Part shown: positions 54,594 through 64,000 of the stretch, in pieces
Numbering within the stretch: the first letter of the stretch is position 1
Layout of the letters: every line of letters starts with the position of its first letter
Made by a program: the position numbers and the translations under genes
Assembly (NCBI GenBank): GCA_030604885.1
Contig: JAUVUZ010000015.1
Coordinates: 23,903-87,902 of the forward strand
Direction of reading: 5' to 3'
Length of the DNA stretch: 64,000 nucleotides
Source of the DNA: Alphaproteobacteria bacterium
GTDB taxonomy: Bacteria > Pseudomonadota > Alphaproteobacteria > Rhodospirillales > Rhodospirillaceae
The notes under the pieces: generated by a model
Databases searched by the model: none
What the model saw: only the letters and a program-made list of their open reading frames with translations
What the model was told of the DNA's origin: nothing

Positions 54594-55067
54594 TCAGGCG
54601 TATTTGACCTCGATGATTTCGAAGGACTTGCGGCCGCCGGGGGTGGAGACGTCCACCGAATCCCCGGCCTTCTTGCCGATCAGCGCCTTGCCCAGCGGCG
54701 AGACGATCGAGATGCGGCCGGATTTGATGTCGGCCTCGTGGGCGCCGACGATCTGGTATTCCTTCTCTTCCTCGGTGTCCTCGTCGGCCAGCAGCACGGT
54801 GGCGCCGAAGCGCACCTGGTCGCCGGAGATCTGCGAGATGTCGATCACCTGGGCGCGGGAGATGAGGTCCTCGAGTTCCTTGATGCGGCCCTCGATGAAG
54901 CTCTGCCGCTCGCGCGCGGCGTGATATTCGGCGTTTTCGGAGAGGTCGCCGTGCTCGCGCGCCTCCCCGATCGCGCGGATCACGTCCGGTCGCGCGGTGC
55001 CTTTGAGAAACTTCAACTCATCTTCCAGACGGGCGTACCCATCCGGAGTCATGGGAATCTTGTCCAT
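54594..55067 (-). CDS. greA: Transcription elongation factor GreA
   Basis: A 157-aa factor that enters the RNA polymerase secondary channel and stimulates cleavage of backtracked RNA. The N-terminal coiled coil reads [16 protein letters not shown], has the [16 protein letters not shown] tip with the catalytic acidic pair, and runs to [15 protein letters not shown]. The C-terminal domain ends [20 protein letters not shown]. Length is typical. It follows carB on the same strand by 56 bp, as often in alphaproteobacteria. Confidence 0.97.
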   Translation of the reverse strand: MDKIPMTPDGYARLEDELKFLKGTARPDVIRAIGEAREHGDLSENAEYHAARERQSFIEGRIKELEDLISRAQVIDISQISGDQVRFGATVLLADEDTEEEKEYQIVGAHEADIKSGRISIVSPLGKALIGKKAGDSVDVSTPGGRKSFEIIEVKYA

Positions 55068-55123
55068 GCCCGAAACCCTTTAGCCTTAAGGGGGATGATT
55101 GCCGCGGCGGTTTTCGCCCTGAT

Positions 55124-58396
<3,273 letters not shown>

Positions 58397-58450
58397 TTTA
58401 AGGTCTCTGCAAAATCTCGGCGGCGGACGGATGGGCGGGGGCGGCGCGGG

Positions 58451-59653
58451 TCAGCGGCGCTTCGCGATCATCTCGATGAAGCGGTCGAACAGATAATGGC
58501 TGTCGGTGGGGCCGGGCGAGGCCTCCGGGTGGTACTGCACCGAGAACACCGGCAGGGTGTTCGAGGCGAGGCCCTCCACCGAGCCGTCGAACAGCGAGCG
58601 GTGGGTGATCGTCACGTCGGCCGGCAGCGAGGCCTCGTCCACCACGAAGCCATGGTTCTGGCTGGTGATCTCGACCCGGCCGGTGGCGAGGTCCTTGACC
58701 GGATGGTTGGCGCCGCGGTGGCCGGTGTCCATCTTGTGGGTTTTCATCCCGAGCGCCAGCGCGAGCAGTTGGTGGCCGAGGCAGATGCCGAAGATCGGCT
58801 TATCCGCCGCGATCAGGTCGCGGATCACCGGCACCGCGTACTGGCCGGTGGCCGAGGGGTCGCCCGGACCGTTGGAGAGGAACACGCCGTCCGGCCGGTG
58901 GCGCAGGATGTCCTCGGCGGTCGCCTCGGCGGGCACCACCGTCACCTTGCAGCCCGCGGCGGCGAGGCAGCGCAGGATGTTGCGCTTGGCGCCGTAGTCC
59001 ACCGCGACGACGTGGTACTGGGGCGCCTCCTGCTTGCCGTAGCCCGCGCCGAGGCTCCACAGGGTTTCGTCCCAGGTGTAGGTCTGGCGGCAGGAGACGT
59101 CCTTCGCCAGGTCCATGCCGTTGAGGCCGGGCCACGCCTGCGCCTGGGCGAAGAGGGCGTCGAGGTCGAACTCGCCGGATTCGGAATGGGCGATCACGCC
59201 GTGGGGCGCGCCCGAGGCGCGGATGCGGCGGGTGAGCTGGCGGGTGTCGACCCCGGCGATGCCGACCAGCCCGTGGGAGGCGAGCCAGCCCCCGAGCGGC
59301 GACAGGGCGCGCCAGTTCGACGGCTCGGTGATGTCGCCGCGCAGGATCAGGCCGCGCGCGAACGGCGTCGGGGATTCGATGTCCTCGGCGTTGGCGCCGA
59401 CGTTGCCGATGTGGGGGAAGGTGAAGGTGATGACCTGCCCGGCGTAGGAGGGATCGGTGAGGACCTCCTGGTAGCCGGTCATCGCGGTGTTGAACACGAC
59501 CTCGCCGACGGCGCTGCCCTCGGCCCCGAGTCCCTTGCCCCAGAGCAGGGTGCCGTCGTTCAGAACCACCACGCCCGTCGCACCCGTGGGGCGCGGAAAC
59601 GCGCCGAAATCCGGGGCGAACGAGGCCGGTTCGGTGGGCTCTGTCGTGCTCAT
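58451..59653 (-). CDS. carA: Carbamoyl-phosphate synthase small (glutaminase) subunit
   Basis: A ~400-aa class I glutamine amidotransferase that supplies ammonia to CarB. The N-terminal domain has VVLNDGTLLWGKGLGAEGSAVGEVVFNTAMTGYQEVLTDPSY; the glutaminase half has the catalytic cysteine in GICLGHQ, and the His/Glu pair in SVQYHPEASPGP. Two starts are possible. The ATG at 59653 (MSTTEPTEP) was preferred; the ATG at 59665 has GGAAGG directly touching it. It forms an operon with carB. The 105 bp to the divergent yqeY segment upstream probably hold its promoter. Confidence 0.96.
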   Translation of the reverse strand: MSTTEPTEPASFAPDFGAFPRPTGATGVVVLNDGTLLWGKGLGAEGSAVGEVVFNTAMTGYQEVLTDPSYAGQVITFTFPHIGNVGANAEDIESPTPFARGLILRGDITEPSNWRALSPLGGWLASHGLVGIAGVDTRQLTRRIRASGAPHGVIAHSESGEFDLDALFAQAQAWPGLNGMDLAKDVSCRQTYTWDETLWSLGAGYGKQEAPQYHVVAVDYGAKRNILRCLAAAGCKVTVVPAEATAEDILRHRPDGVFLSNGPGDPSATGQYAVPVIRDLIAADKPIFGICLGHQLLALALGMKTHKMDTGHRGANHPVKDLATGRVEITSQNHGFVVDEASLPADVTITHRSLFDGSVEGLASNTLPVFSVQYHPEASPGPTDSHYLFDRFIEMIAKRR

Positions 59654-59870
59654 CGAGGTATCCATCCTTCCTGTGATGACATGGGAACTGCGCAAACCGC
59701 CGTTTCCTAAGCCAAGCGGCGGGCCGCGTCAAGGATTCGCTCGCTCTCATCACAAGCCAATGATTTCAACCCTTTGAGAACGGACTAAGAAATTGAACCG
59801 CGGGCGGTTTTCGGCTAGGGTCGGACCCTTCGGGGTGATCGCTGAAATCTCTGTGGGGACGGACGGAATC

Positions 59871-60332
59871 GTGTCTCTTCGAATCGCACTCAACGACGCG
59901 CTCAAGCAGGCGATGCGCGCCCGCGACGAGCTGGCCACCTCGGTCCTGCGCCTGATCCTGGCGGCGCTCAAGGACCGCGACATCGCCCAACGCACCCAGG
60001 GCCGCGACGGCGGCCTGGCGGAGGAGGACATCGTCGGCATGCTGCAATCGATGGTGAAGCAGCGCCGCGAGAGCATCAAGATGTACGAGCAGGGCGGCCG
60101 CCCCGAATTGGCGGGCAAGGAAGCCGCCGAAATCGCCATCATCGAAAGCTTCCTGCCGAAGCAGATGAGCGAGGCGGAGATCCGCGCGGCGGTGGACGCG
60201 GCGATCGCCGAACTCGGCGCCGCCAGTCTCAAGGACATCGGCCGGGTGATGACCCTGCTGCGCGAGCGCCACCCGGGCGCGATGGACTTCGCCAAGGCCT
60301 CGGCCACCGTCAAGGCCGCCCTCGCGGGCTGA
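59871..60332 (+). CDS. yqeY: GatB/YqeY domain protein
   Basis: A 153-aa YqeY-type protein with the GatB tail-like fold. The start is GTG at 59871 (VSLRIALNDALKQAMRARDELATSVLRLILAALKDRDI). Family marks EEDIVGMLQSMVKQRRESI and EIAIIESFLPKQMSEAEI follow. Related proteins touch tRNA in amidotransferases, although the role of free-standing YqeY is unknown. It is commonly upstream of dnaG and rpoD, as here. The longer frame from 59793 adds no family sequence. Confidence 0.92.
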   Translation: MSLRIALNDALKQAMRARDELATSVLRLILAALKDRDIAQRTQGRDGGLAEEDIVGMLQSMVKQRRESIKMYEQGGRPELAGKEAAEIAIIESFLPKQMSEAEIRAAVDAAIAELGAASLKDIGRVMTLLRERHPGAMDFAKASATVKAALAG

Positions 60333-60338
60333 GTTCCG

Positions 60339-60390
60339 CGCGAAGCGCAATCGGCTTATAGTGCGGCCGGATCGGCGATTGCGCTTCGCG
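60339..60390. repeat. 15-bp inverted repeat between yqeY and dnaG
   Basis: CGCGAAGCGCAATCG at 60339-60353 is matched by its exact complement at 60376-60390. It starts six bases after the yqeY stop. No T run follows, so it is more likely an mRNA-stabilising or attenuating hairpin than a simple terminator. Confidence 0.6.
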
Positions 60391-60479
60391 AATCACCGCA
60401 TCGGAATGGGTTCAAAGGGCCTCCGGCCCTTTGCGGGTCCAGGGTGGAACCCTGGGCTTCGAATATGTGTGGGTGAGCC

Positions 60480-62288
60480 ATGTCGTTGCCGCGCGGATTT
60501 CTGGATGAGCTGCGCACGCGGGTGTCGATCGTCGACGTCGTGGGCAAGAAGGTGCGCCTGATCCGCAAGGGGCACGAGTATTCGGGCCTGTGTCCGTTCC
60601 ACAACGAAAAGACGCCGTCGTTCACGGTGAGCGCCGACAAGGGCTTCTACCACTGCTTCGGCTGCGGCGCGCACGGCGACGTGCTGTCGTTCGAGATGCA
60701 GGCCAACGGCCTGAGCTTCATGGAGGCGGTGGAGCGCCTGGCCTCGCAGGCCGGGCTGGAGGTGCCGCAGGCGACGCCCGAGGAGGCGGCGCGCTCGAAG
60801 CGGGCGGCGACGGTGCTGGAGGCGCTGGAGGCCGCGTGCCGGTTCTACGAGCAGCGCCTGCGCCTGCCCGAGGGGCGGGAGGCGCTGGCCTACGCCGAGC
60901 GCCGCGCCCTGTCGGAGGAGACGATTTCCCGCTTCCGCCTGGGCTACGCGCCGACCGGCAACGCGCTCAAGGCGGCGCTCACCCGCGACGGCATGGACGA
61001 GGCGCTGCTGGTGGAGGCGGGGCTGGTGGGCCGCCCCGACGACGGCCGCACGCCTTACGACATCCTGCGCGGCCGCCTGATTTTCCCGATCACCGACCGG
61101 CGCGGCCGGGTGATCGCGTTCGGCGGGCGGATCCTCGGCGACGGTCAGCCGAAATACCTGAATTCGCCGGATTCCCCGGTGTTCCACAAGGGCCAGGTGC
61201 TCTACGGCCTCGCCCAGGCGCGGGCGGCGGCGATGGAGCGCGGCCGGGTGGTGGTGGTGGAAGGCTACATGGACGTGATCGCGATGAGCCAGGCGGGCCT
61301 GGCCGAGGCGGTGGCGCCCTTGGGCACCGCCCTCACCGAGGGGCACCTGTCGGAACTCTGGAAGCTCGCCGACGAGCCGATCCTGTGCTTCGACGGCGAC
61401 GCGGCGGGGCAGCGCGCCGCGCGCCGCGCCGCCGAGCGCGCGTTGCCGGAGCTGAAGCCCGGGCGCTCGCTGCGGTTCGCCGCGATCGTCGGCGGCAAGG
61501 ACCCGGACGAGCTGATCAAGGCCCAGGGCGTGGGCGCGATGGAGGCGGTTTTGGCCGACGCGCGGCCGCTCGCCGACGTGCTGTGGGAGATGCTGGCGGG
61601 CGGCCGCGACGTCTCCACCCCCGAGCGCCGCGCGGCGCTGGAGCGCGACGCCGCCGAGCTGTGCGGGCGGATCAAGGACGAATCGGTGAAGGGGCATTAC
61701 CAGCGCGAGCTGAAGGACCGGGCGTTCGCGCTGTTCCGCCCGCCGCGCCCGGCGTGGACCGGGCCGAAGGGGCCGAAGCGGCCGTGGCGGGGCGCGCCGC
61801 CCGAGCCGGGCGCGGTGGCGACGCCGCCGCCCGCCCGCCCGCGCGACGCCAACGAGCTGCAACTGGCGGCGGCGCTGGCGGTGCGGCCGGTCTACGCGCT
61901 CAAGCACCTGGAGACGCTGTTCCGGGTGCGGCTTGCGGACGAGGGTGCGCGCGCTTATCTCGATGCGGTGCTGGCGGCGCTCGCCGACGTCACCGAGGAC
62001 GCCGACGACGCCACCCTCGCCGCCCTGCTGGCGGCGCGCCTGCCGGAGGCGCTGCGCGCCCCCCATGCGGAGCACGCGGAGCGCCTGCGCCTCGACACCC
62101 TCGATCCGTTCGCCCTCGACGCGCGCATCGCCGATCTGGTGGCGACGCTGAAGGACAAGGCGCTGGTGGAGGAGATCGCCGCGGTACAGGCGGCGATGGA
62201 ACGGGAGTTTTCCGACGCCTTGTGGATGCGCCTGCGCGCATTGCGCCAGGAGCGGGAGCGTCTGCGCGGTCTGGATGGCGAAGCGTAG
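60480..62288 (+). CDS. dnaG: DNA primase DnaG
   Basis: A 602-aa primase that makes RNA primers at the replication fork. The N-terminal zinc-binding domain has CPFHNEKTPSFTV and HCFGCGAHGD. The RNA polymerase core includes FGGRILGDGQPKYLNSPDSPVFHKGQVLYGL and the TOPRIM motif VVVEGYMDVIAMSQAG, with CFDGDAAGQRAARRA. The alanine-rich C-terminal part fits the DnaB-binding domain. It lies between yqeY and rpoD, as in the conserved macromolecular-synthesis cluster. Intact. Confidence 0.97.
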   Translation: MSLPRGFLDELRTRVSIVDVVGKKVRLIRKGHEYSGLCPFHNEKTPSFTVSADKGFYHCFGCGAHGDVLSFEMQANGLSFMEAVERLASQAGLEVPQATPEEAARSKRAATVLEALEAACRFYEQRLRLPEGREALAYAERRALSEETISRFRLGYAPTGNALKAALTRDGMDEALLVEAGLVGRPDDGRTPYDILRGRLIFPITDRRGRVIAFGGRILGDGQPKYLNSPDSPVFHKGQVLYGLAQARAAAMERGRVVVVEGYMDVIAMSQAGLAEAVAPLGTALTEGHLSELWKLADEPILCFDGDAAGQRAARRAAERALPELKPGRSLRFAAIVGGKDPDELIKAQGVGAMEAVLADARPLADVLWEMLAGGRDVSTPERRAALERDAAELCGRIKDESVKGHYQRELKDRAFALFRPPRPAWTGPKGPKRPWRGAPPEPGAVATPPPARPRDANELQLAAALAVRPVYALKHLETLFRVRLADEGARAYLDAVLAALADVTEDADDATLAALLAARLPEALRAPHAEHAERLRLDTLDPFALDARIADLVATLKDKALVEEIAAVQAAMEREFSDALWMRLRALRQERERLRGLDGEA

Positions 62289-62334
62289 GGCGTACACATT
62301 ATCCGAAAGTCGGGCCGGAATCGCAGCATAGCGG

Positions 62335-62363
62335 TTGACAACCGTCCGTTGGCTCCGTAAATC
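62335..62363 (+). promoter_or_regulatory. Candidate sigma-70-type promoter for rpoD
   Basis: A perfect -35 TTGACA at 62335-62340 is followed after 17 bp by TAAATC at 62358-62363. It is 116 bp upstream of the rpoD start, in the dnaG-rpoD intergenic region. Confidence 0.45.
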
Positions 62364-62478
62364 AGCCGTTTCAACGTGACGGCTCCTGTCGTGCGCGCCC
62401 GGTCCGTCATGGCGAGCGCGGGATCGATTGCACACGTTGCCCCGTCGTTTTCCGCCAGCTTGAGGGAGCGGAGTTTTC

Positions 62479-64000
62479 ATGGTGACTAAAGCGGCAGCTA
62501 CGACCGTCGGCCCCGAGACTCCCGACGAGTCCGCCGACGGACCGCTCCTCGACACCTGGGGAGCCGCCGCCAAACGGCTCGTGGCCAAAGGGCGCGAGCG
62601 CGGCTACATCACCTACGACGAGTTCAACGCGGCGCTGCCGCAGGATGAGGTGTCCTCGGAGCAGATCGAGGACACCATGGCGATGCTGTCCGAACTCGGC
62701 ATCAACGTCGTCGACCCGGAAGAGGCGGACGAACCCGCCGAGGAAGCCGCCGCCGACGACGACACCCGCGAATCCGCCGCCGGCAACGTCGACGAGGACG
62801 AGATCGGCCGCACCGACGACCCGGTGCGGATGTATTTGCGCGAGATGGGTTCGGTGGAGCTGCTCTCCCGCGAGGGCGAAATCGCCATCGCCAAGCGCAT
62901 CGAGGCGGGCCTCGAAATGATGATCGGCGGGCTGTGCGAAAGCCCGCTCACGATCAAGCACCTGCTGGTGTGGCACGACGCCCTGCAAAACGGCCGGATG
63001 CTGCTGCGCGACATCATCGACCTCGACGCCTCCTACGGCGGCGAACCCACCTCCGACGAGATCGACGCGGCGGAAGCCGAGGTCGAGGCGGAGCCGATCG
63101 CGCCGCCGCCGCCCCCGGCGCCCAAGGCCGAACCCAAGCCCGAGGCGGCGCCCGCCGCGCCGGTCAACGGCGCCGATGCCGAACCGGCGGAGGGCGAGGA
63201 AGCCCCGGCCGCGGGCGAGGACGAGGAGGAAGCCGCCGAGGAGCACGAGGACGAATCCACCGTCTCGCTCGCGGCGATGGAAGAGGCGCTGATGCCGGTG
63301 GTGCTCGCCACCCTGGAGGCGGTCGCCCTCACCTACGGCAAGATGCGCCGGGTGCAGGAGCAGCGGCTCCAGGCGTTGCAGTCGGGCAAGCCGGTGCCGC
63401 CCACCACCGAGCGCCGCTACGAGAAGATGAAGGCCGAACTGGTGGAGCTGATGTCCACGGTTCACCTCAACACCGGCCGCATCGAGGAACTGGTGGACCA
63501 GCTCAACGGCTATTCCCGCCGCCTGATGGGCCACGAGGGCAAGCTGCTGCGCCTCGCCGAGAACTGCAAGGTGAAGCGCGAGGACTTCCTCGACGCCTAT
63601 CGCGGCTGCGAGCTGGACCCGCACTGGCTGGAGCAGGTGGCGGTGCGCCCCGGCAAGGGTTGGGCGGCGTTCGTCGAAAAGCACGGCGAGGAGGCGAAGA
63701 AGGCGCGCGACGGCATTTCCGAGGTCGCGTCGCTGGCGGGCATGCCGATCGGCGAGTTCCGCCGCGTCGTCGCCACGGTGCAGAAGGGCGAGCGCGAGGC
63801 CACCCGCGCGAAAAAGGAGATGATCGAGGCGAACCTGCGCCTGGTGATCTCGATCGCGAAAAAGTACACCAATCGCGGCCTGCAGTTCCTCGACCTGATC
63901 CAGGAAGGCAACATCGGCCTGATGAAGGCGGTGGACAAGTTCGAATACCGCCGCGGCTACAAGTTCTCGACCTACGCCACCTGGTGGATCCGCCAGGCGA
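62479..64000 (+). CDS. rpoD: RNA polymerase primary sigma factor RpoD (5' part)
   Basis: The first 507 codons of the housekeeping sigma-70 factor. Region 1.1 spans residues 20-75 ([21 protein letters not shown]), and region 1.2 starts at [31 protein letters not shown] long non-conserved insertion rich in proline, alanine and glutamate is at 190-260. Region 2 is recognisable at the end: [60 protein letters not shown]. The window ends in region 2.4/3, so the -35-binding domain is missing. GAGGGAG lies 11 nt before the ATG. Confidence 0.97.
   Translation, partial: MVTKAAATTVGPETPDESADGPLLDTWGAAAKRLVAKGRERGYITYDEFNAALPQDEVSSEQIEDTMAMLSELGINVVDPEEADEPAEEAAADDDTRESAAGNVDEDEIGRTDDPVRMYLREMGSVELLSREGEIAIAKRIEAGLEMMIGGLCESPLTIKHLLVWHDALQNGRMLLRDIIDLDASYGGEPTSDEIDAAEAEVEAEPIAPPPPPAPKAEPKPEAAPAAPVNGADAEPAEGEEAPAAGEDEEEAAEEHEDESTVSLAAMEEALMPVVLATLEAVALTYGKMRRVQEQRLQALQSGKPVPPTTERRYEKMKAELVELMSTVHLNTGRIEELVDQLNGYSRRLMGHEGKLLRLAENCKVKREDFLDAYRGCELDPHWLEQVAVRPGKGWAAFVEKHGEEAKKARDGISEVASLAGMPIGEFRRVVATVQKGEREATRAKKEMIEANLRLVISIAKKYTNRGLQFLDLIQEGNIGLMKAVDKFEYRRGYKFSTYATWWIRQA

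Noticed and set aside
60393..62588. A 731-codon minus-strand open frame across dnaG
   Set aside because: Antisense to dnaG, with a low-complexity arginine/glutamine/leucine translation and no ribosome site or domain. The same applies to the long frames opposite eno, lepA and trxB.

Overview
The window looks like chromosome of a GC-rich alphaproteobacterium, probably Rhodospirillales-like. The evidence is the GC-rich housekeeping genes, the yqeY-dnaG-rpoD and carAB gene sets, a Gram-negative porin, a Zur/Znu zinc locus and many insertion sequences of alphaproteobacterial type. The order is inferred from general resemblance only; no species can be named.

Core DNA, 1-4.3 kb: a zinc-uptake locus on the minus strand (zur, a 33-codon membrane peptide, znuC cut by the window edge), then ridA. 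A minus-strand operon crcB - DUF190 - eno follows, preceded by a fluoride riboswitch aptamer with an intrinsic terminator. It therefore links a fluoride exporter with enolase, the classic fluoride-sensitive enzyme. A 134-bp tandem repeat with hairpins and a long bidirectional terminator close this segment.

Accessory island, about 4.3-40.5 kb. It opens with 22-bp-periodic ACAGGGAA repeats, an IS3-family element with a broken orfA, and a decayed second IS3-type transposase. Next comes a tightly packed four-gene operon (6736-12145) ending in a membrane-anchored Upf1-like SF1 helicase. Then follow a small XRE repressor divergent from a lipoprotein gene, and an orphan packaging cassette (ParB-methyltransferase, DUF5681, terminase large subunit) with no capsid genes. 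A minus-strand pair encodes a nucleoid-associated NdpA-like protein and a two-TM coiled-coil protein, next to an intact IS1182-family element. A giant three-gene operon (21842-36050) encodes a 1045-aa unknown protein, a 1646-aa DUF1998 superfamily 2 helicase and a ~2034-aa protein with a STAND/AAA-type NTPase domain. After it come an IS6 remnant and a metallo-beta-lactamase-fold protein. The island ends with a DUF3489 - DUF2924 - large serine recombinase cassette, and tRNA-Ser(GGA) lies just beyond. The two helicase operons are the best candidates for undescribed (probably anti-mobile-element) systems; neither matches a known defence layout that I can name with confidence.

Core DNA, 40.7-64 kb: tRNA-Ser, a small membrane protein, an SBF-type transporter, lepA, an XRE-type regulator with two palindromic operator-like sites, a PaiB-like protein, a LysE exporter, mtgA, a DoxX protein, an enoyl-CoA hydratase, a LysR regulator and trxB, an Lrp regulator, a porin, an FCD-type GntR regulator, a 45-aa minus-strand protein with its own terminator, greA, carB, carA, yqeY, dnaG and the 5' part of rpoD.
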